A stretch of DNA of 64,000 nt, taken from contig OX328098.1 in NCBI GenBank assembly GCA_946811185.2, positions 38,503,650-38,567,649 on the forward strand, given 5' to 3'. Of the stretch, positions 26,801 to 34,430 are shown piece by piece. Both the position numbers and the translations under genes were made by a program. The stretch's first letter is position 1, and the number at the start of each line of letters is the position of its first letter. The stretch is from Hippopus hippopus (lineage: Eukaryota > Mollusca > Bivalvia > Cardiida > Cardiidae). The notes beneath the pieces are model-generated. The model searched no databases, was not told the origin of the DNA, and saw only the letters and a list, made by a program, of their open reading frames with translations.

Positions 26801-27414
26801 CCTCGGCCCTTTTTATTTTGGAAGCCTAAGGAATAAAACATTGTGGAAAAAGGTGAAAATTCTGGTAGCCAGCATTTTCAACCTTTTTCCACAATGTTTT
26901 CTTTCAATTCACAGTAAAATCCTGTCATTCTAAACTGTAAGACGTGTCATCTGCACTTATTTTCAATAAGGACAGTTCTAAGTTTTGTCGGGTGAATATT
27001 TTATTTCATCGAATTTTTAAAAACATTTAGATCTATTCATTCACAGGCCTTTCAAACTTAATTAGTCTATCATGGAACACAGAGATTTTCATTGGTCGAT
27101 CATCAAACACTGTTACTAAAGCTAGCATATTGGTGCATCCCCTCTATATCATTTATGATAGTTTCGGTGGCGTATGGTTCATGTAAGAGATTCTTACATC
27201 ATTCTTGATCATGTCTTTAATCGCATTTGAGCTGCATACTGAATTTACGTGTAACACGATAATAGGTCATTATAATAGGTCCCGAACGTGTTTTGATAAT
27301 TTTATGCTGATCATGCACATACCTGGTTTTTTTTCTTTTATGTTTTTCTTAGCAACTTCTGACAACAGTGGAGGAAAACTGATCAAAAGACAGAGAACCG
27401 TAGCAGAAGATTAA
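2750..27414 (+). CDS. TPR-repeat protein gene, spliced, 5' incomplete (8 exons)
   Basis: Model by hand: 2750-2897, 3606-3899, 12072-12248, 14450-14695, 22530-22720, 23707-23850, 25064-25268, 27353-27414. All junctions are AG/GT, phases agree throughout (1,1,1,1,0,0,1), and the total is 1467 nt ending in TAA, giving 488 residues. The first half consists of amphipathic helix pairs of TPR type, for example ARVYSAIGQIYIELENFDAA and KADVLIEKGDYEQALREAEA. The C-terminal part is Ser/Glu-rich and ends with a basic KLIKRQR stretch. TPR solenoids generally act as protein-protein scaffolds; I do not recognise the specific family and assign no function. The N-terminus lies upstream, either in a doubtful exon at 2138-2327 or outside the window. 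Introns reach 8 kb and carry most of the repeats described below. The exon chain is well supported; the function is not. Confidence 0.8.
2918..3530 (+). mobile_element. Decayed family A Helitron-like element in a TPR-gene intron
   Basis: It starts with CTCACCTGACCATCAAGTGC and the GGTGAGCTTTTGTGGTCGTG head seen also at 17100, then about 3.5 diverged 145-bp units (TAGAGGC...CATTTTC...GAATGTTT). No intact right hairpin was found. It fills most of the intron between the exons at 2750 and 3606. Confidence 0.55.
3606..3899 (+). CDS. TPR gene exon with two or more TPR-like units
   Basis: The acceptor TTTTTCAAG precedes 3606; the donor AAAAG|GTAGGT follows 3899. The 98-residue translation contains LVHALFHKVKGLTLWKMQKP and a canonical TPR helix pair, ARVYSAIGQIYIELENFDAA. 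It starts and ends in phase 1, like its neighbours. This is the clearest TPR exon of the gene. Confidence 0.82.
3978..4260. repeat. Hairpin family 1 copy next to a family 2-like tail
   Basis: Palindromic core GCTGGTAACCAGC with flanks GAAAAC and TTTTC, then the family tail ACATCTAAAATTTTGTTATC. The end (about 4170-4245) contains GATCAGATTG...CTGATCTTGA, a diverged family 2 hairpin. Confidence 0.55.
4585..5864 (+). mobile_element. Helitron-like element family B, left part (split by insertion)
   Basis: It begins TTTAGCTCCACTGGCTGAAG, has a head with CGTCTGCGTGTACGTG and ATTAACTTTTATTTC, then units of about 165-170 bp containing AGCCCTGGGGTC-like and TCACAAGTTT motifs. The right end of the same element is at 10089-10133. 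The two halves are separated by the 4.2-kb TIR element at 5865-10088. Confidence 0.6.
6086..7640. other. Interior of the TIR element with unrecognised ORF remnants
   Basis: Only short ORFs. One + strand stretch (about 6573-6715) reads PDKMRQIEMAPDLRAQTLAD and has protein-like character, between stop codons. I cannot match it to a transposase. The rest is AT-rich with no feature I can name. Confidence 0.3.
7650..9690. mobile_element. Mosaic Helitron-like element (families B and C)
   Basis: The left end TATCCCCCGCCGAAGGCGGA is mirrored by TTCGGCGGGGGATA at 9678-9690. Inside, 7740-8735 is family B-like (CCGTCC runs, TTAACTTTTTTTTC head) and ends with GCCAGTGGAGCGATACAGGG plus a GGGTCATCATGACCC hairpin. 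From 8736 to 9680 different units repeat around CATGAAAAAAGGGGGC at irregular spacing. A nested or recombined pair of elements is the simplest reading. Confidence 0.5.
8455..8697 (-). repeat. Hairpin family 1 copy
   Basis: Reverse-oriented tail (ACTATTTCTGTCTTTGATAG) and hairpin centre near 8600-8620 (GGAGAAAATACTGGCTGACA), ending GTGGTAAAGGGTTAA. The centre is diverged. Confidence 0.5.
10089..10133 (+). mobile_element. Right end of the split family B element
   Basis: TATTAGCCAGTGAAGTGATA followed by the GGGCCACTATGGCCC hairpin and CTCTTG. It pairs with the left part at 4585-5864 and has the same end as the elements at 8690-8735 and 46300-46337. Confidence 0.65.
10188..10485 (-). repeat. tRNA-derived SINE, family S1
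   Basis: On the minus strand it starts with a tRNA-like head containing A-box-like TAGCTCAGTC and B-box-like GGTTCGATCCCC. Its body is shared with 52960-53263 and 53988-54294. It is flanked by a 14-bp target-site duplication with one mismatch: CTAGCACTGTTGGA (10174-10187) and CTAGTACTGTTGGA (10486-10499). Confidence 0.85.
10745..10820. repeat. Hairpin family 1 fragment
   Basis: Contains GGAGAAATTGTTGCTTACCA and GCATTTTCTC, the core hairpin with a diverged centre. Confidence 0.45.
10871..11977 (+). pseudogene. Mariner-like transposon remnant
   Basis: Inverted ends: GGGTGACCCAGATATTTGTA near 10875 and its complement TGAATATCTGGATCACC ending near 11975. Inside, 11215-11430 reads KKIMDAASMKPHVLRALVLQ (compare the region after the helix-turn-helix of mariner transposases), and 11484-11801 contains LLHQDNSPSH, the family's HxDN motif with the second catalytic Asp. 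The frames are broken by stops and shifts, so it is inactive. Length about 1.1 kb. Confidence 0.6.
12072..12248 (+). CDS. TPR gene exon
   Basis: AG at 12070-12071, donor AAAG|GTATGA after 12248. It encodes PELQWDIPRYYSKFGNILLK and continues through EYLNNALENLNK, again a TPR-like helix pair. Phase 1 at both ends matches the exons at 3606-3899 and 14450-14695. The upstream intron is about 8.2 kb and holds nested transposable elements. Confidence 0.78.
12393..12650. repeat. Hairpin family 3 copy
   Basis: Core CCCAGGTCAGCCTGGGTGGA...GGCCGACCTGGGTC and right end TTAAGCCCCTTTTTCACAGA. The left end is diverged. Confidence 0.6.
13000..14440. repeat. Minisatellite array resembling the next exon's 3' splice junction
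   Basis: About 30 diverged units of roughly 40-50 bp. A typical unit carries TGTAACACACAGGTATGAGT followed by TTAGACTGTAATGTTCCTCA. The true junction of the downstream exon (14450) reads TAACTTACAG|GTATGAGTTT then AGACAG. Units therefore keep a CAG/AAG acceptor-like site and the exon-start sequence. Some units are strongly decayed, and a T-rich insert sits near 14020-14070. Confidence 0.75.
14450..14695 (+). CDS. TPR gene exon preceded by junction-like repeats
   Basis: The acceptor TAACTTACAG precedes 14450. The translation includes KADVLIEKGDYEQALREAEA and KYLESVYQVAKIYLLTGN, a typical TPR. The donor is weak (ACAG|GTTCAA after 14695) but is the one that keeps phase 1 and joins to EEARKCWLTARDYFNEM in the next exon. 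The sequence across the acceptor and first 15 exon bases strongly resembles the unit of the tandem array at 13000-14440. Confidence 0.75.
14755..15927. mobile_element. TIR element of about 1.17 kb, non-coding
   Basis: Perfect 12-bp inverted ends: GCAGGGTTGCAT (14755-14766) and ATGCAACCCTGC (15916-15927). The interior has a CCCGC-rich left part, a poly-A patch and a C homopolymer near 15887-15899. No transposase ORF. I could not define a target-site duplication. It begins 60 bp after the TPR-gene donor at 14695. Confidence 0.5.
15928..17097. other. Intron sequence, nothing recognised
   Basis: AT-rich, with only short ORFs and no repeat structure that I could match elsewhere in the window. Part of the intron between exons 14450 and 22530. 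Confidence 0.5.
17098..18808 (+). mobile_element. Helitron-like element family A with about ten 145-bp units
   Basis: Left end TTTAGCTCACCTGAGCACGA and head GGTGAGCTTTTGTGATCGTA with GTCCGGCGTCCGGCGTCCGT. A core unit of 145 bp follows (anchor GTCAGAATGTTTGT at 17235, 17380, 17525, 17670 and on). Right end: CAGGTGAGCT, then the hairpin AGGGCCATCATGGCCCT and CTTGTTT. The units are far more homogeneous than at 546-1905, so this copy is younger or homogenised. Class inferred as HINE/Helentron-like. Confidence 0.7.
18985..19270. repeat. Hairpin family 1 copy
   Basis: Hairpin GAGAAAATGCTAGTAACCAG with GCATTTTTTCC; flanks TTTATCAAAC and GAAATCTTTTGGAAAG. Confidence 0.5.
19271..20289. other. Intron sequence, mostly unclassified
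   Basis: Two short direct repeats of a GACAAGTGCAGTGCA-containing segment (about 19803-19925) resemble the tandem-core style of family D at 27843. Nothing else recognised. Confidence 0.4.
20290..21010. repeat. AT-rich ~46-bp minisatellite, first block
   Basis: Diverged units built around CATACATCATTGTTTGTGCC, ATTATCACTATT and CCTAGTTTT. The same units resume at 21930-22320, so the element at 21018-21880 interrupts one array. Confidence 0.65.
21018..21880. mobile_element. Tandem-core element inserted in the 46-bp array (family E)
   Basis: The head TCAAGCCCGCTTGCCGTGAG carries a short hairpin. About four diverged units of some 170-190 bp follow (TTGTCCGGACCAGAACTTCT, ATGGATTTCAAAAGAATTTG, CAAGGTCACACTT). 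Same general plan as families A, B and D, with different sequence. Confidence 0.5.
21930..22320. repeat. AT-rich ~46-bp minisatellite, second block
   Basis: Units CCATACATCATAGTTTGTGC and CATTATCACTATTCTTTC, continuing the block at 20290-21010. It ends about 200 bp before the exon at 22530. Confidence 0.65.
22530..22720 (+). CDS. TPR gene exon
   Basis: AG at 22528-22529, donor CAA|GTAAGA after 22720. It encodes EEARKCWLTARDYFNEMEEH and a charged helical stretch ending EVVQFYQ. It starts in phase 1 and ends in phase 0. The first helix continues the TPR series from the previous exon. Confidence 0.78.
22755..22985. repeat. Hairpin family 3 copy
   Basis: Ends GAGCCATGCTCTTGGAAAAA and CTTCCTTTTCACAGAG, with a diverged core (GGTCTGCCTGCACGG). 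It starts about 35 bp after the donor of exon 22530-22720. Confidence 0.55.
23707..23850 (+). CDS. TPR gene exon, linker region
   Basis: AG at 23705-23706 and donor GAG|GTATGT after 23850. It is exactly 48 codons, phase 0 on both sides. It encodes SYLKSFQEMMHTPQEFLKQV and a Gly/Asp-rich tail. I recognise no domain here. Confidence 0.72.
23890..24120. repeat. Hairpin family 1 copy
   Basis: Full-length: CTCTTAACCACACAAC left end, tail GAGAGCATTTGCAGACAACA, core GAGAAAAAATGCCGGTACCC/AGCATTTTC, right end TTGGTAAAGGGTTAA. Confidence 0.6.
24563..24825. repeat. Hairpin family 3 copy
   Basis: GGCATGCTCCGTCAAAAGGG at left, core CAGGTTAGCCTATGCGGACA/GCGCGGGCTGACCTGG, right GGGCCCCTTTTAACAAAGCA and TGGCTCAT. 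Confidence 0.65.
25064..25268 (+). CDS. TPR gene exon, acidic/serine-rich C-terminal region
   Basis: The acceptor ACTAAAACAG precedes 25064 and the donor GTG|GTAAGA follows 25268. It encodes a low-complexity acidic/serine segment (GSDIGDSMSEESGSLSTQ) followed by a short helical stretch IERLRLEKS. Phase 0 in, phase 1 out. The composition suggests a disordered tail. Confidence 0.75.
25285..25700. repeat. Decayed family B-like element
   Basis: TACGTCCATCTGTGCGTGCT, TTTGTTTCTTCTCTAACACT and GAAAACTGGTTGTTATGACA match the head and first unit of family B copies, at low identity. Confidence 0.4.
25701..26820. other. Intron sequence, nothing clearly recognised
   Basis: AT-rich. A short segment near 26325-26400 (TTATCTCCCTTGATGATGAA) resembles, inverted, sequence at 8095-8170, so a small unclassified repeat may be shared. 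Confidence 0.4.
26820..26935. repeat. Hairpin family 1 copy
   Basis: AAACATTGTGGAAAAAGGTG, AAAATTCTGGTAGCCAGCAT, then CCTTTTTCCACAATGTTTTC: long inverted arms. Confidence 0.55.
27353..27414 (+). CDS. TPR gene terminal exon with stop codon
   Basis: A strong polypyrimidine tract and TTCTTAG precede 27353. The exon completes the codon from the previous exon, encodes ATSDNSGGKLIKRQRTVAED and stops at TAA 27412-27414. The basic KLIKRQR motif could be a nuclear localisation or binding patch (inference). I saw no clear AATAAA within the next 200 bases. Confidence 0.75.
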
Positions 27415-27842
27415 GACGTTGAAAGACTGTTTTGTCTGAATTTTATTTTCTTAGGGCTGGTTTTGTGTAACTGATCTTCATTTACTACAGAGTTGTTGTG
27501 TTTTATTGATTCTTTTGCCAGACTCACATTTTTTTTGTTATAAGTAACAAAGAAAGTGTTGAACTGTATTTGCCTATTACGAAGTGCACAAAAGAAATTT
27601 ACTCAGATTGTTAACTGTCCATCGCCTGTATGTCGGTTGTCATCGTCTTCTCCAAAATTGGTCTCATCGTCTCACTTTAGTGAACAAAATGACTAACAAA
27701 GCTCAAATCAGAAAAACCCATTACCAAACATTCACGTGTTTTAATGACCTAAGCTGGTATGCAGCATTTTCTCAATTTCCCAATGTCTCAATGTTTTCTA
27801 TTTTTTCAAGGAGAAAACTTACCATTTGCGCCACACGGATTT

Positions 27843-29003
27843 TTATGTCTCCCCCCGTCAGGGTCGGGAGACATATTGTTTTTCCCCGTGCGTCCGTCTG
27901 TCTGTCCGTCTGTCTGTCTGTCCGTCACAAATCGTGTCCGCTCTATAACTCGAAAACCTTTCAAGATATTTTGATAAAACTTCACACATTCTTAAAGCAC
28001 CATGAGACGAAGTGTCTTGCACAAGAACCATAACTCTGGCTTGTATATTTTCCGAGTTATTTCCATTTGATTATTTTCCTTCACAAATCGTGTCCGGTCT
28101 GTAACTCGAAAACCTTTTAAGATATTTTGATAAAACTTCACACATTTGTAAAGCACCATGAGGTGAAGTATCATGCACAAGAACCATAACTGTGGCTTGT
28201 ATATTTTTCGAGTTATTTCCCTTTGATTATTTTTCCCTTCACAAATCGTGGCCGCTCTATAACTCGAAAACCTTTTAAGATATTTTGATAAAACTTCACA
28301 CATTTGTAAAGCACCATGAGACGAAATGTCATGCACAAGAACCATAACTGGCTTGTATATTTTTCGAGTTATTTCCCTTTGATTATTTTTCCATTCACAT
28401 ATCGTGTCCGCTCTATAACTCGAAAACCTTTTAAGATATTTTGATAAAACTCCACACATTTGTAAAGCACCATGAGACGAAGTGTCTTGCACAAGAACCA
28501 TAACTCTGGCTTGTATATTTCTCGAGTTAATTCCCTTTGATTATTTTCCTTCACATATCGTGTCCGCTCTATAACTCGAAAACCTTTTAAGATATTTTGA
28601 TAAAACTTCACACATTTGTAAAGCACCATGAGACGAATAGTGTTGTGCACAAGAACCATAACTCTGGCTTGTATATTTTTCGAGTTATCTCCCTTTGATT
28701 ATTTTCCTTCACAAATAGTGCCCGCTCTATAACTCGAAAACCTTTTAAGATATTTTGATAAAACTTCACACATTTGTAAAGCACCATAAGACGCATTGTG
28801 TTGTGCACAAGAACCATAACTCTGGCTTGTATATTTTTCGAGTTATTTCCCTATGATTATTTTCCTTATTCATTTTATGTACAATTTCGTGTCTGCTCTA
28901 TAACTCGAAAACCATTAGAGAAAAATGACCATTATTTCAGTAGAAATTGTCTTGGTGACATAGCAATCCTTCTGACACGAAAAAGGGGGGAGACATCTGT
29001 TTT
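27843..29003. mobile_element. Tandem-core element family D, 157-bp units
   Basis: The left end ATGTCTCCCCCCGTCAGGGT and the inverted right end GGGGGGAGACAT define the borders. The head contains a CCGTCTGTCTGTCCGT run. The core unit (anchor ATCGTGTCCGCTCTATAACT) recurs at 27931, 28087, 28245, 28401, 28557 and 28715, a period of 156-158 bp. Units are very similar to each other. The minus-strand ORFs here are repeat artefacts. Confidence 0.7.
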
Positions 29004-29485
29004 TTTGTAGAAAAACAAGTTCTAGTTTTAAGTCTGCAAATGCTGTAAAATGTGGGCAATACTAGTATGTTCTCGCCCGGCAAAGAGTTTAAGTAGGTTG
29101 TGCATCAGTGGTTGTGATAAATCTATAAATTAATGTGTAGTCAAAATAAACTGTGTTAATGAAAGAATTATATGAAAATACAATGTGACAAAAGGAGAAC
29201 ATGTCATTAAAAGCATTTTCTCTAGTTGCCGAAAATGTTTGAACTGTGGTCTGCTGTTAGACAGAAAAGTCATCTGGTTGCTGCAACTTTAGGTGAGGCC
29301 ATTTTCAGAAAAGGAAACATTTTGTAAGTATAATTGTGAGAATAATGTAAAGGAATGCTACATAGTGGTACCATAATACTTGTCCTTATACTCTTATTCT
29401 TGCCTTTTTTTATACTCTACGCTTTGAATTACCAACTTTCCATTGACGTAATTAATTTTATCTTTCAACTAACCTAATATCCATG

Positions 29486-29490
29486 CAATA

Positions 29491-29546
<56 letters not shown>
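29486..29546. repeat. (AC)n/(AT)n microsatellite
   Basis: About 25 AC dinucleotides followed by a short AT run, directly left of the palindrome at 29551. Confidence 0.9.
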
Positions 29547-29550
29547 GTAT

Positions 29551-29692
29551 AGGTTATTACACGGCTGATGAGGGCCGGAGAGTGATATCGGCCCGCCACC
29601 TCGAAATCTGCCCTCCGACTAAAGCCCGAGGGCAGATTTCGAGGTGGCGGGCCGATATTACTCTCCGGCCCTCATCAGCCGTGTAATAACCT
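29551..29692. repeat. Near-perfect 65-bp-arm palindrome
   Basis: Arms 29551-29615 and 29628-29692 are complementary with one mismatch seen; the loop is 12 bp. It begins AGGTTATTACACGGCTGATG. The arms are GC-rich in an AT-rich setting. It may be a foldback element; no target-site duplication was found. Confidence 0.85.
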
Positions 29693-30414
29693 GTTTATTA
29701 CATTCATGGAGCATTCACTCAGTATTTTTGTTTTCTAACATGTTTAAACAATTAAAACAGAGAAATTTTTGACTTCATTCGACAAAATATATTTTCCGGC
29801 GTAATCATGCATCGTTTTATCATGACTATCGCAGCTGCATATGCAATATAAGGACTTTTTAAACAAACATTTTCATCTTTATTCTTACTTAAAAAGATGT
29901 CGAAAAGATTTCCGAACCAATATTAGTATGATACGGATTATAAATGAGAAACAGGATAAATAGAATAGATGGTTGGTGCTTTGGATTGGGAAACTTTATC
30001 CGGTTCGGTTCCCCCGGCTCAGTGGATAAAATTCGTAGAACTGGCCTATAGACACCACGCCTTGCCCGATAAACTTTCCCAATCCAAGACAACAATAATC
30101 TTTTCTCTATCTATAGTGTATTTGCTGGTTTTGCGATTCAATCATCGTCTGTAGTTCTGAAGATTTGTCCGCTAGCGATTGACGGACTGATTCAGCCATT
30201 TTTTTCCAAACCGGATGTTTTGAGAACGTTAGTTAACGAGCGAGTGTTCTGTTGCTATAGATTTAGAACAAATATCTTGTCAACGGGCAGGATATCAGAT
30301 ATCAGCCCGTTGCCCCGCCACATCTGCCCTAGCGTGACACTGGTATTACACCATTTCAGTAGAAAATGTTACTATTATTAGTAACAGAATGTAATAAACC
30401 ACGGATATTTATAG

Positions 30415-31215
30415 AACATTTTTTTATTTATCACGGATATTTATAGAACATGAATGACTTATCTGCGGGTAAACGTCACGTTTTATGACGTAGTCAACAG
30501 CATTCGTGACGTCATTATTACTGCTAATCCATACGGTCCATTTTATCTGCAATTATTCCTTAAATTAGTGTTTTTCATTATCACAAATAATAAACAGCAA
30601 AAAAAATCAGACGTTGAGAGATAAATAGAATACGTACATGGTGTTGTCGTATATTAAAAATATCTAACTCGATTGTGACAATTGATAATTGTCTCGCCAT
30701 GGCTGTACAATTATAAGTTCTTCCAAATTTGTTAGATTTTTTTGATATACAACAACACTATGTACGTATTCTCTATTTATCTTTCAACCAACCTAATATC
30801 CACGCAATAACACCTATGGGACATTTTCTTTTTTATATAACACGGATATTTATAGAACAATTTTTGATATAACACGGATATTTATAGAACATGAATGAAT
30901 CATAGATCTGCGGGTAAACGTCACGTTTTATGACGTCGTCAGCATCATTCATGACGTTATTGTTACAGCTAATCCATATCTAGTTCATCTGCAAATACCG
31001 CTAAATTCGTGTTTTCCATTGTTACAAAAAATAAACAGCAAAAAATCGGACGTTAAAAGATAAATAGAATACGTACATAGTGTTGTCGTATATCAATTGT
31101 ATCTAATTTGGTTGTGAGAATTGATAATTGTCTTGCTAAGGCTGAACAATTATCAGTTTTCCCAACCTTGTTAGTTATTTTTGATTATGACAACACTGCG
31201 TACGTATTCTCTATA
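30415..31215. repeat. Direct duplication of a ~380-bp segment with an internal hairpin
   Basis: 30415-30790 and 30845-31215 share CACGGATATTTATAGAACAT, GGGTAAACGTCACGTTTTAT, AAATAAACAGCAAAAAA and more. Each copy ends with inverted arms (ATAGAATACGTACATxGTGT ... ACTxxGTACGTATTCT), so each copy contains a 160-bp hairpin repeat. Confidence 0.7.
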
Positions 31216-31216
31216 A

Positions 31217-31470
31217 GCCATGCTTTTGAGAAAGGGGGGTTAATGCATTTCAACAAGCAACTCATCACATAATTTTGGGCCCATAAAATCCATCTTGTCT
31301 AACAACGGACTCAATCCTGGGGTAGAATGTTCTTTAGACATGTGGAAAATTTACTCATAGTTAAACGTTTCGACCCAGGTCAGCCTGTGCAGACTGTGCA
31401 GGGTGACATGGGTCGGCTCTTTTTGCAGATGCTTTAAAACCCCTTTTCAAGGAGCATGGCTAAATTCCAT
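31217..31470. repeat. Hairpin family 3 copy
   Basis: Left AGCCATGCTTTTGAGAAAGG, core CCCAGGTCAGCCTGTGCAGA/CTGTGCAGGGTGACATGGGT, right AAACCCCTTTTCAAGGAGCA and TGGCTAA. Confidence 0.7.
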
Positions 31471-31802
31471 TGTCTATACAAAACATAGGCAATGCTTTGA
31501 CCCTTCATGAAACAATGCTGCTTTTCAGCGTTGCTTGTAACCAGCATTTTCAGCATTTTTTCATCATGTTTTTTACCGTTTCAAAACCACATTCTGTTGT
31601 TTGAGCTTGTTTTACTTAGTCTGTGGTATTCAACTGCTTTGACTTTGGACCAGTCTAAAATTTTGTCATGTGGTAAATACGAACTACATGTAGGCCTATA
31701 TACCAGTTTTTAGTAGGTACTGTGTCTGACAACTCTAGTTTACAACAAGTGCCTTAAATGACCTCAATTCAGAGTAATAATGATGCCTAGTGCACGTTCC
31801 TT

Positions 31803-31992
31803 TAACCCTTAGGCTGCTAAGCGCGACTCACTGACATTTTACGGACAGTGTAGATCAACATCAGACTGTACTGAACGTGCAGTCTGATCTTGGCTCTACA
31901 CTGTCTGGTAAGAAGATTTATTTCTACAAATATTAAGCGTTAAGTAGCATTATTCGGGTTTTTACTATCGGTTTGAAAGTTTAACCCTTTAC
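31803..31992. repeat. Hairpin family 2 copy, complete
   Basis: TTAACCCTTAGGCTGCTAAG at left; core ACATCAGACTGTACTGAACG/TGCAGTCTGATCTTGG; body with AGTAGCATTATTCGGGTTTT; right end TTGAAAGTTTAACCC. This is the single-unit form of the satellite at 33076. Confidence 0.75.
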
Positions 31993-32210
31993 CACATGGC
32001 AAAATTTAAGACCTATCCAAATTGAAAGCATTTGCAGACGACAATTTCATAGTGGCTCAAATGACGCGACTTTTCTTTGATAGGGTAGAAAACTTTGTGG
32101 GAAAAGGAGAAAATGCTGGTTACCAGCATTTTCTCCTTTTCCCACAATGTTTTCAAAAGGCCTCTTCTTCAGGGGCGTTAAAAGGCGTCATTGTGTGGTA
32201 AAGGGTTAAA
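31983..32210. repeat. Hairpin family 1 copy, complete
   Basis: TTAACCCTTTACCACATGGC at left and GTGTGGTAAAGGGTTAA at right are inverted. The centre is a perfect GAGAAAATGCTGG/TTACCAGCATTTTCTC hairpin with arms running on through GTGGGAAAAG/CTTTTCCCAC. It shares its border with the family 2 copy at 31803. Confidence 0.8.
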
Positions 32211-32829
32211 CCAACTAAGTTAGCAAGATGAGAGTTAAATTGTCATACAGCCCGTTAAGGGCAAAGTGATTTGATCATCTGTCATGAGCTGCTCCTGGAT
32301 CAAAAACTGTAACTGTAAACTGTCTGTTTTACTGATGTTTTCATTGCTTTGTAAATAAAAAGGCTATTTCTCATATTTTATTGTATTCTGTTGATTAGGG
32401 GATTATTTTCAGCTTTCCTGGGACTATCCTAGGACGGGGTCTTTGATGATCATGATATTTTTGTGAGGGTTGTTTTGAAGTCTGTTGGTTGATGGAGTGG
32501 TGATGTATGCCAGTTTCAACAATATTTCCATACCACGGCAACAGATCGCTTTTTCATATATGTCCTGTTGTTCATCAGCACTTGGCAAGGGCTCTGAAGT
32601 ATTTTACCCAAGGACACACACACAAAAATCTCACTGCTGTCAGAGAGGCTCGAGCCCAGGCCATGAAGATTGCGAGTCCTACATTCTACCACTGATTCAT
32701 GCTGTACACCTCTGGAGTCTTTTGGAGTAAAAAAATTGTGTAGAACAAAAAAAGTAGGCCCCGACATATTTACATTTTCCCTTCCTACAGAACCTTATCC
32801 TAAAAAATACATGTACAGAGAGACATTCT

Positions 32830-32998
32830 CGTACAAAATGGGGTTTAATGCATGGGGTAGAATGGTCCTTGGATAAGAAGAAAATATACAAATAGCGTTA
32901 AGTTTGGACCCGTGTCAGCATTTGGGGACTGCGCAGGCTTGCATGAGTCTATACTTTTTGCAGATACATTAGCCCCCTTTTCACATAGCATGGCTCAT
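32830..32998. repeat. Hairpin family 3 copy, left end missing
   Basis: GGGGTAGAATGGTCCTTGGA, diverged core, right end TTAGCCCCCTTTTCACATAG and CATGGCTCAT. Confidence 0.6.
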
Positions 32999-33075
32999 AT
33001 TGATTATTCTTTTTTTTTTTCAAAATATGTGAAGAAAAGTCGGCTTATATTGAAAAAAGTAACCTTAACCTTAAG

Positions 33076-33892
33076 GCTGCTAAGCACGACTCACTTACCT
33101 TTTGCAGAGTGTAGATCAAGATCAGACTGCACAAAATGTGCAGTCTGATCTTGGATCTACACTGTCTGATATTGTGAAATTTTTCTCCATAAAATGAGTT
33201 TGAAGTAGCATTATTCAGCGCGACTCACTGATCTTTTGCAGAGTGTAGATCAAGATCAGACTGCACAAAAAGTGCAGTCTGATCTTGGATCTACACTGTC
33301 TGATATTGTGAAATTTTTCTCCATAAAATGAGTTTGAAGTAGCATTATTCAGCGCGACTCACTGATCTTTTGCAGAGTGTAGATCAAGATCAGACTGCAC
33401 AAAAAGTGCAGTCTGATCTTGGATCTACACTGTCTGATATTGTGAAATTTTTCTCCATAAAATGAGTTTGAAGTAGCATTATTCAGCGTGACTCACTGAC
33501 CTTTTGCAGACAGTGTAGATCAAGATCAGACTGCACAAAACGTGCAGTCTGATCTTGGATCTACACTGTCTGATATTGTGAAATTTTTCTCCATAAAATG
33601 AGTTTGAAGTAGCATTATTCAGCGCGACTCACTGACCTTTTGCAGACAGTGTAGATCAAGATCAGACTGCACAAAACGTGCAGTCTGATCTTGGATCTAC
33701 ACTGTCTGATATTGTGAAATTTTTCTCCATAAAATGAGTTTGAAGTAGCATTATTCAGCGTGACTCACTGACCTTTTGCAGACAGTGTAGATCAAGATCA
33801 GACTGCACAAAACGTGCAGTCTGATCTTGGATCTACACTGTCTGATATGGTGAAATTTTTCTCCATAAAATGAGTTTGAAGTAGCATTATTC
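33076..33892. repeat. Satellite: six tandem units of hairpin family 2
   Basis: Units of 134, 134, 136, 136 and 136 bp (TTATTC anchor at 33211, 33345, 33479, 33615, 33751, 33887). Each holds the hairpin GATCAGACTGCAC-AAAA(C/A)G-TGCAGTCTGATC with outer arms AGTGTAGATCAA/TTGGATCTACACT. Units are nearly identical; two variants (GAGTGTAG and GACAGTGTAG) sort by position. The array opens like a normal family 2 copy (AGGCTGCTAAGCACGACTCA) and closes like one (TTCGGGTTTTTACT), so amplification happened inside one element. Confidence 0.9.
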
Positions 33893-34234
33893 GGGTTTTT
33901 ACTTTGGCTTGAAAGTTTAATTTATTTAGCAGGATAAGGATTAATACCCCGATTCCACTAGGAGGCGCTCTACTGCGCTTTGTGAGAGCGCTTTATAGAG
34001 CGCCAAGATCACCAAAACCGCTGTCTAATCTCAATGATCGCCAAGGTCTGCGTCGATCTACTCCCCTGCACAAAGATCCGAGACGCTTAGTCCAGAACAC
34101 TATCAGCAGGTCGCTACTTAAAAGCCCTACAACTGCCAAAAGCAAACAATGGTCTGGTAAAATACATCTAAGTCTAAATCATTCCATTTAAAAGTATGGG
34201 AACTGTTGTGAAAACGACAAATTCTTTTTATACG

Positions 34235-34375
34235 TTTTGTTCAAGTGTTAATCGATGGCAGAAAAAGGAATTTTCAAGTCGGGTTAAAGTTAAACAAAAG
34301 AGAGCGACCTGACAACTTTTAACCTAGTTTCAGTTTTCATTTTTCTGCCAGCATCTAACACTTGGACCAAACGCA
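34235..34375. repeat. Hairpin repeat with CTGCCAGC arms (copy 1)
   Basis: Arms CAAGTGTTAATCGATGGCAG and CTGCCAGCATCTAACACTTG, joined through AAAAAGGAATTTT/TTCATTTTT. A second copy is at 50016-50130, with the same downstream flank (TTTTAAATGGTATGAT), so the flank belongs to a larger repeat. Confidence 0.65.
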
Positions 34376-34430
34376 CAATGACAGACCGTTATCTTAACAA
34401 TGATTCTTTTAAATGGTATGATTTGAATTT

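Noticed and set aside
27992..28817. Minus-strand ORFs up to 169 codons with repeated peptide
   Set aside because: They lie wholly in the 157-bp tandem core of the family D element, with no splice sites or start context; repeat artefact.
33076..33892. CRISPR array
   Set aside because: Regular units, but the whole 134-136-bp unit repeats without unique spacers, and the genome is eukaryotic.
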